64,000 bases of DNA from Moheibacter lacus (GCF_014042165.1 NZ_JACDZE010000001.1:518595-582594); one strand, 5' to 3'. Shown: positions 1 to 8,338, numbered from the stretch's first letter. Notes: a model not told the origin generated them from the sequence alone. A program made the numbers and translations.

Positions 1-17
1 GAGTCCTGTTCCCGCTA
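1..17 (+). tRNA. 3' end of a tRNA gene, probably tRNA-Met, cut by the window edge
   Basis: The first bases read as the end of a T-loop (GAGT), the 3' strand of a T-stem (CCTGT), an acceptor 3' strand (TCCCGCT) and discriminator A. No CCA is encoded; CTA follows. Met identity is inferred from the downstream remnants, which share this 3' end and still carry a CAT anticodon. The 5' part lies outside the window. Confidence 0.75.
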
Positions 18-24
18 CTAAGTA

Positions 25-54
25 GGAGACTTTTGAAAAAAAGTCTCCTTTTTT
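25..54 (+). terminator. rho-independent terminator after the tRNA
   Basis: A perfect 10-bp stem (GGAGACTTTT with AAAAGTCTCC) around a GAAA loop is followed by six T. It lies directly behind the tRNA end and forms the start of the first 118-bp unit. Confidence 0.8.
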
Positions 55-65
55 ATTTCAATTAG

Positions 66-723
66 TACCCGTTTGGATCATATCCGACGTAGCCGACACA
101 GGTTCCCCCGATGCGTCGGGGCTGTTCCCGCTACAAAAGCAAGAGAGTTTAGAAATAGATTCTCTTTTTTTATTTCAATTTGTAGCACGTCGGGCTCATA
201 TCCGCCGCGGCGGACACAGGTTCCCCCGAAGTATCGGGGCTGTTCCCGCTACAAAAGCAAGAGAGTTTAGAAATAGATTCTCTTTTTTTATTTCAATTTG
301 TAGCACGTCAGGCTCATATCCGCCGAGGCGGACACAGTTTCCCCCGAAGTATCGGGGCTGTTCCCGCTACAAAAGCAAGAGAGTTTAGAAATAGATTCTC
401 TTTTTTTATTTCAATTTGTACCACGTCGGGCTCATATCCGCCGCGGCGGACACAGGTTCCCCCGATGCGTCGGGGCTGTTTCCGCTACAAAAGCAAGAGA
501 GTTTAGAAATAGATTCTCTTTTTTTATTTCAATTTGTAGCACGTCAGGCTCATATCCGACGTAGCCGACACAGGTTCCCCCGATGCGTCGGGGCTGTTCC
601 CGCTACAAAAGCAAGAGAGTTTAGAAATAGATTCTCTTTTTTTATTTCAATTTGTAGCACGTCGGGCTCATATCCGCCGAGGCGGACACAGGTTCCCCCG
701 ATGCGTCGGGGCTGTTCCCGCTA
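66..723 (+). pseudogene. Six broken tRNA-Met 3' halves, one per array unit
   Basis: Remnants lie at about 66-133, 184-251, 302-369, 420-487, 538-605 and 656-723. Each keeps the 5' strand of an anticodon stem, a loop with CAT, ACAGG of the T-stem, CTGT, and TCCCGCTA of the acceptor end. The acceptor 5' strand and nearly all of the D-arm are missing. The anticodon-stem 3' strand is replaced by one palindrome and the T-loop by another, so none can fold as a working tRNA. In unit 1 the anticodon stem reads TTTGG before ATCATAT, so that copy may derive from a different CAT tRNA. The match was made by eye. Confidence 0.7.
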
Positions 724-730
724 CAAAAGC

Positions 731-1241
731 ACTATTTGGATAATATTGAATCCGGAACAAAAGGCAGAAGTAACGAAGTAATCATAGCTATTGAGAATAA
801 TGGCATGAGAAACTTATTTTAATCTAAAAAATTCGAACACTTACTGTATTGAATTTAACCCATTCTCCACAAAAAAATGTGACCTTTTAAAATAACCTGT
901 GTCAAAACTGTAGAGTTGTGAATGAATTAAATTTTAGTTAGTACCGACATTTGTTTTTTAATTCTAATTAGAGTCATAAGGCTTTAAATTAGCCCCCATC
1001 TCAGAGAGAGACAAAAGATTCTTAGCATACAACTTCAATAAATGTCAAATTTTTGGCTGTATCCCTGTGGATGCAGCCATTTTATTTTGGACTGATTTAA
1101 AAATCTGTTCAACTCTTCTATTTTTTATTTAACTAATTATCAATTGAGTAAAAAATAAATATGTTAAAAATACACCTTTTTTTGTGACCCGGATATATTA
1201 TCGGTGTCAAAAGAATGAAAGCCAAATAAGCAAGCTTTGGT
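731..1241. other. Gene-free stretch after the tRNA array
   Basis: No convincing gene is visible here. A short frame runs out of the last array unit to a stop at about 822 and reads HYLDNIESGTKGRSNEVI then IAIENNGMRNLF. It has no start of its own and may be the tail of a lost gene. A terminator-like hairpin at 1055-1078 suggests that a short transcript could end there, but I recognise no RNA family. Confidence 0.5.
1055..1085 (+). terminator. Terminator-like hairpin in the gene-free stretch
   Basis: GGCTGTATCC and GGATGCAGCC pair with one G-U wobble around a CTGT loop and are followed by ATTTTATTTT. No gene ends just upstream, so it may end an unannotated RNA. Confidence 0.5.
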
Positions 1242-2015
1242 ATGAAAATAATGATAAATAAAAATCGGTTTCGTTTCGTGAGTAATAGGCAAAATGTTTT
1301 GCCCAATGCTCCGTTCTTCCCAAACGAATATGTAGAAGTAAATTCCCATATTTTAAACGGATTGACCGATGGCTCAAAATCAATTGAAAATTCTATCGAA
1401 TTGCTTCAAAATTTTTATAACTTAGGAATCCGAAATATCCTATGCACTTTCCGTGTTTCAGATGGAGATTTGGATCATCAAACTTCCCGTACGTACGCTT
1501 GGTTTGAAAGTTTAAAAAAATGGGCTAACCAAGATCAACACCTGAAAAACCTCACTCTAAATCTGTCGGCTGTTTATGTCCTGGATGACCGTTTTCCGGA
1601 AATTTCACAAAAAGGAAAACTTCAATCCTACCAAAACAAATGGGTATTTTTGGAACTTCCCCAGTCCGGTTCCCTTTCAGATTGGAAAAAGCTCATCGGC
1701 CAATTACGTCAACAAGGGTATAACCCTATTCTAACTCAAACCGAAAGGAACCGGTGTTTTCATCATGACTTAGCTCAATTTTTTGAGCTAAAGTCAACCG
1801 GTTGTTTCTTTCAAATCGGACTGGATTCTTTCACAAAAGAGGAAGATCTGACCGCAAACACCATTTCTCACTGGCTTTTACGAAACCATTTGGTCGATTT
1901 TATCACTACCGATTTTTATGCTCCTAACCAATTTTATTTTATACCTAACTTAACCCAAACACCTTTTTTTAAAGAATCATTGGATCCAATGATTCGAAAA
2001 ACAAAATTCAACTGA
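1242..2015 (+). CDS. Degenerate CpsB/YwqE-like PHP-family protein, probably not an active phosphatase
   Basis: The 257-residue protein follows the layout of the manganese-dependent tyrosine phosphatases CpsB/YwqE of the PHP fold. The N-terminal DxHxHILPGxDDG motif appears as EVNSHILNGLTDG, the later HPERN motif as TQTERN, and the C-terminal SDAHN motif as TTDFYA. By eye, most metal ligands are gone: first His to Asn, TPH to TFR, the Glu of the GxE motif absent, HPER His to Gln, and the last His to Tyr. The frame is intact and of normal length, so it looks like a maintained pseudoenzyme rather than decay. No capsule genes lie nearby. A second ATG three codons in is an alternative start. Family assignment rests on motif order and spacing. 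Confidence 0.6.
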   Translation: MKIMINKNRFRFVSNRQNVLPNAPFFPNEYVEVNSHILNGLTDGSKSIENSIELLQNFYNLGIRNILCTFRVSDGDLDHQTSRTYAWFESLKKWANQDQHLKNLTLNLSAVYVLDDRFPEISQKGKLQSYQNKWVFLELPQSGSLSDWKKLIGQLRQQGYNPILTQTERNRCFHHDLAQFFELKSTGCFFQIGLDSFTKEEDLTANTISHWLLRNHLVDFITTDFYAPNQFYFIPNLTQTPFFKESLDPMIRKTKFN

Positions 2016-2028
2016 AAGGTTGATCAAA

Positions 2029-2060
2029 AAAGGGAACCAAATCAGGTTCCCTTTATTTTT
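2029..2060. terminator. Bidirectional terminator between convergent genes
   Basis: AAAGGGAACC and GGTTCCCTTT form a perfect stem with a six-base loop, with A-rich sequence before and T-rich sequence after. It can end the PHP-like gene on the plus strand and serS on the minus strand. Confidence 0.85.
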
Positions 2061-2067
2061 TCTATAC

Positions 2068-3339
2068 TCAATTGATTAAATCAAATCCTGTATAATTCCT
2101 TATTTTTTCCGGAATTTTTATACTCCCGTCTGCCTGTTGATGATTTTCCAATATGCACGCCATGATACGCGGTAATGCCAATGCACTTCCATTTAACGTA
2201 TGGCAAAACTCGTTTTTACCTTCATTATTTTTAAATCGCAACTTTAATCGATTGGCTTGAAATGTTTCAAAATTGGAAACTGAACTCACCTCCAACCATT
2301 TTTCTTGTGCCGCAGAAAAAACCTCAAAATCATAGGTCATCGCCGACGCAAATCCGGTGTCACCACCACATAAACGCAAAATTCGATATGGTAATTCCAG
2401 ATCTTCCAATAACCCTTTTACATGATCCACCATCGTTTCCAATGCCGCATAAGAATTTTCCGGCTTTTCAATGCGCACGATTTCTACTTTTTCAAATTGA
2501 TGCAGTCGGTTCAATCCTCGAACATCCTTTCCATAACTTCCGGCTTCGCGACGGAAACAAGGCGAATAAGCCGTGAGCTGTATAGGCAATTGACTTTCGT
2601 TCAATAGTTCATCGCGATAAATATTGGTTACCGGAACTTCAGAAGTTGGAATCAAGTACAAATTATCTTCGTTTACAAAATACATTTGTCCTTCTTTGTC
2701 CGGCAATTGTCCGGTCCCATAACCGGAAGCTTCGTTCACCATAAACGGCGGAATGATTTCCGTATATCCGGCTTCCGTATTTTTATCGAGGAAATATTGG
2801 ATCAAAGCGCGCTGTAACCTCGCTCCTTTTCCTATGTAAACCGGAAATCCCGCGCCGGTAATTTTTACGCCCAATTCAAAGTCTATCAAATTGAATTTTT
2901 TAGCCAATTCCCAGTGAGGAATCGCATCTGTTTTGGGACTTGCATCTCCATTTGTAAAAACGATTTCGTTGTCCTCTGCAGTTACACCAGCCACTACTTT
3001 TTCAGAAGGAACATTTGGGATTTGGTACAACATGGATTTTAAACTCTCTTCGTATTTCACGAGTAAATCCTGTGCTTCTTTGATTTGCGTTTTTTGTTCC
3101 GCCGTTTTTTCTTTTAAAACATTTGCTTCATCGGCTTTTCCTTGTTGAAACAATTGTCCGATTTCCTTCGACAATTTGTTGGATTCTGCTAGTAGGTTAT
3201 CCAGTTCAAATTGGGTTTTACGGCGAAGTTCGTCCATATTTAAAACTTCGTCCACCAATTCCAATTGTTTGAAATTCCTCTTTTTCAGTCCTTCGATGAC
3301 TTTTTCTTTGTTTTCCTGAATAGCAGATACAACTAACAT
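2068..3339 (-). CDS. serS: Seryl-tRNA synthetase
   Basis: This cytoplasmic class II aminoacyl-tRNA synthetase charges tRNA-Ser with serine. The 423-residue length is normal. Residues of roughly 30-105 form the long charged antiparallel coiled-coil arm that grips the tRNA. The catalytic core has class II motif 2 (FRREAGSYGKDVRGL) and motif 3 (GSALALPRIMACILENHQ). The ATG start lies 16 bases below a TAAATTTG box, giving a very short leader. The gene is transcribed alone and is convergent with the PHP-like gene. Confidence 0.97.
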   Translation of the reverse strand: MLVVSAIQENKEKVIEGLKKRNFKQLELVDEVLNMDELRRKTQFELDNLLAESNKLSKEIGQLFQQGKADEANVLKEKTAEQKTQIKEAQDLLVKYEESLKSMLYQIPNVPSEKVVAGVTAEDNEIVFTNGDASPKTDAIPHWELAKKFNLIDFELGVKITGAGFPVYIGKGARLQRALIQYFLDKNTEAGYTEIIPPFMVNEASGYGTGQLPDKEGQMYFVNEDNLYLIPTSEVPVTNIYRDELLNESQLPIQLTAYSPCFRREAGSYGKDVRGLNRLHQFEKVEIVRIEKPENSYAALETMVDHVKGLLEDLELPYRILRLCGGDTGFASAMTYDFEVFSAAQEKWLEVSSVSNFETFQANRLKLRFKNNEGKNEFCHTLNGSALALPRIMACILENHQQADGSIKIPEKIRNYTGFDLIN

Positions 3340-3354
3340 TTCTTTATTTTTTTC

Positions 3355-3362
3355 ACAAATTT
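3355..3362 (-). promoter_or_regulatory. -7 box of serS
   Basis: TAAATTTG on the minus strand matches the Bacteroidota -7 consensus TAnnTTTG. I see no clear -33 TTTG at the usual distance. Confidence 0.5.
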
Positions 3363-3407
3363 AGACATAAGAGATTATATGATAAACATCTGATCTCAGA
3401 ATATTTT

Positions 3408-4118
3408 TTATTTCAAATCCGGTCTTGTGGGACGAACTTCGATTTTGCTCGGTAAAGTTCTCGGATTCATTTTCAAAAGATCCAACACCAATTCCCCGAT
3501 GTCTTCAGGTTGGATTTTCCATTTGTCAGAATCGCTTGGAACATGGTTATTAAAATTGGTAGCGACAGAACCCGGCATGATGGTCGAAACTTTTATATTG
3601 TACTTTCTCAAATCCAACATCGCAGCTTGTGTAAATCCAACAACGCCAAATTTCGTTGCATTGTAACCTGCACCGTTTTCAAAAAAATTGGTTCCTGCCA
3701 AACTCGCCAAAGTGATGTAATAACCTTCAGCCTTTTTCAATTCTTCCACACTCGCTTTTAAAGTATGAAAAACACCTGTTAAGTTGGTGTCAATCATCGC
3801 ATTCCATTCGTCCAAAGACAATTCGTCCACCGGAGCAAAATTCCCCAATCCTGCATTGGCCAAAACCACATCCAATTGACCGAAATGATTTTTGATTTGC
3901 TCTATTGCATTGATTTCGTCCTGAAAGTTGGTCACGTCTGACTGAATGCCTATGATTTTAGACTCATCATCCAAACTCGCTGCTGCTTTCTGTGCGTCTT
4001 CTAACTTTCTTCCACTTATGGCAACACGCATTCCGGCATCTAGCAAAACCTTTGCAGTTCCAAGTCCTATTCCTTTTGTTCCGCCTGTGATATAGGCTAC
4101 TTTATTTTTTAAATTCAT
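3408..4118 (-). CDS. Short-chain dehydrogenase/reductase (SDR)
   Basis: This 236-residue NAD(P)-dependent oxidoreductase has the classical SDR layout. It shows the cofactor-binding motif TGGTKGIG near residue 10, LANAGLG near 88, the catalytic Ser in ITLASLAG, and YNATK near 150. The substrate cannot be told from the sequence. It follows the antiporter gene after 22 bases on the same strand and is probably co-transcribed with it. I infer no shared function. Confidence 0.88.
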   Translation of the reverse strand: MNLKNKVAYITGGTKGIGLGTAKVLLDAGMRVAISGRKLEDAQKAAASLDDESKIIGIQSDVTNFQDEINAIEQIKNHFGQLDVVLANAGLGNFAPVDELSLDEWNAMIDTNLTGVFHTLKASVEELKKAEGYYITLASLAGTNFFENGAGYNATKFGVVGFTQAAMLDLRKYNIKVSTIMPGSVATNFNNHVPSDSDKWKIQPEDIGELVLDLLKMNPRTLPSKIEVRPTRPDLK

Positions 4119-4140
4119 ATTTATTGATTTTTATTGATTT

Positions 4141-5403
4141 TTATTCGATTTCGTCTGTATTGATTTTTTCCGCTTTTTTTTCTTCTTTAACTGAAAACCC
4201 GATGGTTCCGATCATCATCACCAACATCGACCCCAAAATTACGACCAATAAAACTTTTTCGTTGATGGCTTTGCTTTGAAATTGAAATTCAGGAACGGAT
4301 TGTAATTGCCAAAAAAGCAAAATGGTAATCAATCCACGTGGTGAGAAGAAAATCAAAGCTTTGGAATGATTTCTTTCAATTAAAAGCATATAAACCGCAC
4401 GGATCAAAAGAATCGCTCCAACAATGATTCCGCCATTCATAAAATCTTCCACATCATAATAATTTCCAAATGTGATGGAAAAACCAAAGAGCAAAAAGAA
4501 AAATGTACGGACTAGAAAAGTCGATTCTGCGGTGATCAAATGAAATTCGTTTAGGGAATTTCCGGCTCTTAAAAAATGACGGTTGAGCAAAATAAATTTT
4601 GGAAATAATGTTTTGGAATTCCCTAAAAACACACCAAAAATAAATATCGTCACCAGCAGCGGCAAGTGATAGTATTTTCCAACTGCATAAAAAATCATCA
4701 AAATAGAGATGATCAAGAAAAACTTTACTTTATGGTTCAATCTTCCCATGAGTTGGAATAAAACCCAAACCAATAATCCTGAAAAGATGATGATTCCTAT
4801 AATTTTTAAAACCAAAAATCCTAATGAACTTATGCTGACCAATGGTTGATGGCTAGTGAATTGTTCCAAACAATAATTGAAAAACATGATCCCGATTATA
4901 TCTGAAAATGTAGATTCGTAAGTCACAAAATCCTGATCGTTTTTTCCCAATGCCGTGGCGCTTGGTATCGCAACCGAGCTACTGATCACGGAAAGCGGAA
5001 TCGCATTTAAAACTGAAGCTTCCCATCCCATGTCCATATAATTCATAAAAATGGTTGTTAAACCCGCAGTTGTCAACAACAAAAGCATGAAAGCCGATAA
5101 AAAACTTTTATAAATTAAGGTTAATTTTTCTCGGTTTACTTCTAACTCCAATGCTCCTTCCAGAACAATCAATACTAAACCAACAGTCCCCATGAAAGGG
5201 ATGATCTGGTTCAAATATTTGATTTCGTAACCCCAATAATCTGCTGCTGCACGACAAATCACACCTGTCAACATCAACAATATGACTGATGGAAATTTGG
5301 TCTTCCTAGCAAATAAATCAAATAAATAGGAAAAAACGATTAAAACCGAAATCAGTACGATAAGGTATTGGCTGTTGATCATAGGCAACACGATTGAGCA
5401 CAT
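4141..5403 (-). CDS. Cation:proton antiporter, CPA family (Na+/H+ exchanger type)
   Basis: This is an inner-membrane protein of 420 residues with about 11-12 hydrophobic helices and a short charged C-terminal tail. It resembles Na_H_Exchanger (PF00999) proteins, including the N-terminal pair of helices followed by ARKTKFPSVILLMLTGVI. No C-terminal RCK/TrkA domain is present. The likely role is sodium or potassium export against protons for pH and ion balance. A second ATG seven codons in (at 5382, MINSQYL) fits the start of the first helix better and may be the real start. A TATATTTG box lies upstream. Confidence 0.82.
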   Translation of the reverse strand: MCSIVLPMINSQYLIVLISVLIVFSYLFDLFARKTKFPSVILLMLTGVICRAAADYWGYEIKYLNQIIPFMGTVGLVLIVLEGALELEVNREKLTLIYKSFLSAFMLLLLTTAGLTTIFMNYMDMGWEASVLNAIPLSVISSSVAIPSATALGKNDQDFVTYESTFSDIIGIMFFNYCLEQFTSHQPLVSISSLGFLVLKIIGIIIFSGLLVWVLFQLMGRLNHKVKFFLIISILMIFYAVGKYYHLPLLVTIFIFGVFLGNSKTLFPKFILLNRHFLRAGNSLNEFHLITAESTFLVRTFFFLLFGFSITFGNYYDVEDFMNGGIIVGAILLIRAVYMLLIERNHSKALIFFSPRGLITILLFWQLQSVPEFQFQSKAINEKVLLVVILGSMLVMMIGTIGFSVKEEKKAEKINTDEIE

Positions 5404-5422
5404 CAGAAATGCACAGTTAGAA

Positions 5423-5430
5423 CAAATATA
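5423..5430 (-). promoter_or_regulatory. -7 box of the antiporter-SDR unit
   Basis: TATATTTG on the minus strand matches TAnnTTTG and lies 20 bases above the upstream ATG. Confidence 0.5.
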
Positions 5431-5467
5431 TCAATTTAGAAATAATGCTAACCTTGCAAGAATGGCA

Positions 5468-6235
5468 CTAAAAATTTGGTTTTCTTTTCTCCAGAAATGC
5501 CGCTACACCTTCTTTAAAATCTTTTTCGTCAAATAATTCTCCAAAAGCCTTGATTTCAGCATCAAAACCTTTGTCCGTATCACTCAAATTGATGACTTGA
5601 ATCGCTTTTTCAATTGCGGTCGATGAATTGGAAATAATTTTTGAAGCAATGGTTTTGGCTCTTTCGATCAATTCGGATTGAGGAACGACTTCATTGACCA
5701 AACCCATTTCATAAGCGCGATTTGCAGTGATCATTTCTGCCGTAAAAATCATTTGGGCAGCTCTTCCTTTCCCAATCAATTTAGGCAATCTTTGCGTTCC
5801 GCCATATCCCGGAATCAATCCCAAAGTAACCTCCGGAAGTCCCAATTTTGCGTTTTCAGAAGCAATACGAAAATGTGCCGACATCGCCAGTTCCAATCCT
5901 CCTCCTAGCGCAAAACCGTTTATCGCTGCAAGAATGGGTTTAGGGAAATTTTCCACTTTATTGAAAACATCATTTTGACCTTTTGCAGCCAATTGCTCTC
6001 CTTGCTGACCATTGAAATCACTGAATTCTTTGATATCCGCACCGGCAACAAATGATTTCTCTCCACTCCCTGTTAAAATGATGGTTCTGATTGCATCATT
6101 TTCTCTCGCCCCATCCAAAAATTGACTGATATCTTCCAGCAATCCTTTATTGAGCGCATTCAATGATGCAGGTCGATTTAAAGTTACAACCGCTATTTTA
6201 TTTTCTATTTCAACTAATAAATTTTCAAATTCCAT
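5468..6235 (-). CDS. Enoyl-CoA hydratase/isomerase family protein (crotonase)
   Basis: This 255-residue crotonase-fold enzyme acts on acyl-CoA thioesters, most likely hydrating 2-enoyl-CoA in fatty-acid beta-oxidation. The oxyanion-hole segments AGADIKEF and INGFALGGGLELA are present. Both catalytic glutamates of true hydratases are visible, in GGGLELA and in LPEVTLG, so activity is likely. The C-terminal KEGVAAFLEKRKPNF is typical of the family. It stands alone here, not beside thiolase or acyl-CoA dehydrogenase genes. Confidence 0.9.
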   Translation of the reverse strand: MEFENLLVEIENKIAVVTLNRPASLNALNKGLLEDISQFLDGARENDAIRTIILTGSGEKSFVAGADIKEFSDFNGQQGEQLAAKGQNDVFNKVENFPKPILAAINGFALGGGLELAMSAHFRIASENAKLGLPEVTLGLIPGYGGTQRLPKLIGKGRAAQMIFTAEMITANRAYEMGLVNEVVPQSELIERAKTIASKIISNSSTAIEKAIQVINLSDTDKGFDAEIKAFGELFDEKDFKEGVAAFLEKRKPNF

Positions 6236-6336
6236 TTCTCTAATTTGTTGTAAAATAAGCGATATTTTTTAAGAAATCCCATTCTACGTAGAAAAAGCAT
6301 TTTGAAAACAGATTCAAAACATTGACCTGAATTAAC

Positions 6337-6344
6337 TACCTTTG
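6337..6344 (+). promoter_or_regulatory. -7 box of the PF10136-type membrane protein gene
   Basis: TACCTTTG lies 20 bases before the ATG and matches TAnnTTTG. The crotonase gene is divergent, so this intergenic space carries promoters both ways. Confidence 0.55.
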
Positions 6345-6364
6345 CTTTTGAATTTTATCATTCT

Positions 6365-8338
6365 ATGAATTTGGATACAGTCTTTATCTTAGAAAATAAA
6401 TCTGATAAAAAGTTTCTTTCCGGCCTATTTCGGAAGGCAAAAAAAAACTACCCTGACATCATTGCATTCATTGACACACTGACACTTAAGTTAGAGGTAG
6501 ATGACAATTTTCACAACCGATTTTTAACCGAAATTCACGAAGTTTTTCAAGGCGTTCGGTTCATCAAATACCTGACAACTTCAGGTTTGATGCAAGAGAA
6601 TTCTTTCTTTTCCCTCATTCGAACCAAAATCTATGAAGTCATCCTTCCGGAAATCGAAGATGACCAAACGCTGACCTCGATCATCAACGATTTATTTTAC
6701 CAACAATCCAACTTTAAAAATTTCAAACTGATTCCAAAAGATCGTTGGGAAAGATTTTATTCGGCTCTTTTTAGAAAATCAGAAAATGGTGAAATCAATT
6801 CGCTTCGCAAAAATCTCAGAAATCAAATCATCGAATCCATCAATATCTTGATGGACCGAATCAGCGGCGGATTTTCTGACAATGAGATGATGCGGTATCG
6901 TCCTCCCGGAGAATATGGAAAAACACCGTTTTATAAATTGTCCATCGACATCCGGAACATCATCGAAAATCCGGACAATCCTTTCGACATGTTGGAAATA
7001 CGCCAATCCATCAAAAGTTGCAGCATTTACTCCAACGATATTTTGACCCAAAAGGACAACAAAGGAATTTCCCTGAAAGTCACGGTAAAAATCAACCGGA
7101 TCATTCAAGAATTGCAACGACTTCAGGAAATTGTAAAAAATTTAAATGATTTAAAAGGAGATGCCTCAATCGTTACTTTTTTCTCCAATGCATCCAAAAT
7201 GTGGGCAGAATACTATTCGCCTCGAAATTGGCTTTCCAAACAGGTTTCCGCTACGGTTTACTTGGTCACCTTTTTAGCGACTTATCACAACGGGAGAACA
7301 GGTGAGAAATACATAACCACAACTGCGAAAGAATACATTCGATTATTTTTAACGGCATGTGGAGGCGGTTTGATCGTTGCGGTTTGTTGTTACGTCAAAC
7401 TTTGGGCAGGCCATATCGACAATATGTCACCATTTTCAAAGGCATTTCTATTTAGTGTGAATTATGCAATAGGATTTTCGGCAATCTATCTTTTTCATAT
7501 GACGCTTGCGACCAAACAGCCTGCCATGACGGCTTCCTTGATTGCACATACTTTAAAAAACGATGACAACAGCAAAGACATCAATTACTCCGAATTTTCA
7601 AGATTATTTGCCCGACTCAGCCGAAGTCAATTCATTGCATTTCAGGGAAATGTCATCGCCAGCTTTGTACTTTGTACTTTGATTTTTTGGTTGTTCCGAT
7701 ATGTTTTTGGATGGAAAGTGATGAGCGTCAGCGAATCCTTAAAATACTGGGACGAAATGGCTTACATGGATCCCAAAATATTTTGGTTTGCTTCTATCGC
7801 AGGATTTTTTCTATTTGTTTCCGGATTAATTTCTGGACTGGTGATCAATAATCAACGCTATAACAACACACCAAATCGGGTTTACCATCATCCATTTTTA
7901 AAGAAATTTCTTCAGGAAAGTAAAAGAAAAAAGTTCGCATCATGGTTTGAAAAAAATTATGGGGGGCTGATTGGAAACGTCGTTTTTGGTTTCATGATGG
8001 GATCTGCATTTTTAGTAGGTGATTTTTTAGACATCCACTTTGACATCCGTCACATCACTTTTGCAGCAGGAAATTTGGCGATGGGAATGGCGGGTATCGA
8101 CTATGGTGGCATCACTTACCTTACGATTTTTACGGCAATTGCTTCCGTTTTTTTAATCGGAAGTTTCAATTTTTTTGTAAGCTTCTTGCTGTCATTGGTT
8201 TTGGCAATGCGTTCCAATTCCATTCCGATTCACAATATTTTCTACATGTTTTGGGCGGTTTTCAAAGAATTTTTGAAAAATCCTTATAAATTTTTCTTTC
8301 CTCCCTTATTTAGCAAAAAGAAGAAAATCATTTCTTAA
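6365..8338 (+). CDS. Large membrane protein of the 'site-specific recombinase' family (PF10136-like)
   Basis: This 657-residue protein resembles proteins labelled site-specific recombinase (gonococcal Gcr type, PF10136). The first 300 or so residues are soluble and helical, with the segment DRWERFYSALF. From about residue 315 on there are roughly seven membrane helices, ending in a basic KKKKII tail. The motif YNNTPNRVYHHPFL between helices is typical of the family. No tyrosine or serine recombinase catalytic motif is visible, and many membrane segments make a recombinase role doubtful. The name is inherited from annotation; the true function is unknown. It has its own promoter box. Confidence 0.7.
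   Translation: MNLDTVFILENKSDKKFLSGLFRKAKKNYPDIIAFIDTLTLKLEVDDNFHNRFLTEIHEVFQGVRFIKYLTTSGLMQENSFFSLIRTKIYEVILPEIEDDQTLTSIINDLFYQQSNFKNFKLIPKDRWERFYSALFRKSENGEINSLRKNLRNQIIESINILMDRISGGFSDNEMMRYRPPGEYGKTPFYKLSIDIRNIIENPDNPFDMLEIRQSIKSCSIYSNDILTQKDNKGISLKVTVKINRIIQELQRLQEIVKNLNDLKGDASIVTFFSNASKMWAEYYSPRNWLSKQVSATVYLVTFLATYHNGRTGEKYITTTAKEYIRLFLTACGGGLIVAVCCYVKLWAGHIDNMSPFSKAFLFSVNYAIGFSAIYLFHMTLATKQPAMTASLIAHTLKNDDNSKDINYSEFSRLFARLSRSQFIAFQGNVIASFVLCTLIFWLFRYVFGWKVMSVSESLKYWDEMAYMDPKIFWFASIAGFFLFVSGLISGLVINNQRYNNTPNRVYHHPFLKKFLQESKRKKFASWFEKNYGGLIGNVVFGFMMGSAFLVGDFLDIHFDIRHITFAAGNLAMGMAGIDYGGITYLTIFTAIASVFLIGSFNFFVSFLLSLVLAMRSNSIPIHNIFYMFWAVFKEFLKNPYKFFFPPLFSKKKKIIS

Larger units (their letters stand above)
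23..730 (+). repeat. Tandem array of six 118-bp tRNA-derived units
   Basis: Units start at 23, 141, 259, 377, 495 and 613; the period is exactly 118 bp. Each unit has a terminator-like part (AAGAGA, loop, TCTCTT and a T run; unit 1 has the perfect stem at 25-54), a short spacer, then sequence from the anticodon arm to the discriminator of a tRNA-Met. Two short palindromic insertions interrupt the tRNA part: TCCGCCGCGGCGGA or a variant after the anticodon, and CCCCGATGCGTCGGGG or CCCCGAAGTATCGGGG in the T-loop. Unit bodies are nearly identical, while the palindrome variants differ from unit to unit. Unit 1 is the most divergent, with TTTGG in place of TCGGG before the anticodon. Long open frames across the array are a by-product of the period and are not genes. 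Confidence 0.9.

Noticed and set aside
23-730. CRISPR array
   Set aside because: The whole 118-bp unit is repeated with no unique spacers, and no cas genes are present in the window.
73-781. Open reading frames across the 118-bp array, up to 121 codons
   Set aside because: They follow the repeat period, cross tRNA remnants and terminator-like hairpins, and their peptides only repeat the array. They are not genes.
1055-1085. 6S RNA, tmRNA or riboswitch in the gene-free stretch
   Set aside because: A terminator is present, but no conserved core of any RNA family could be recognised upstream.
2262-2607. Plus-strand frames inside serS and similar frames opposite other genes
   Set aside because: They are antisense shadows of strongly supported genes, with low-complexity or unlikely composition and no start signals.
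6365-8338. Active site-specific recombinase acting on nearby repeats
   Set aside because: Despite the family name, the protein has many membrane helices and no recombinase catalytic motif, and no recombination sites are seen near it.
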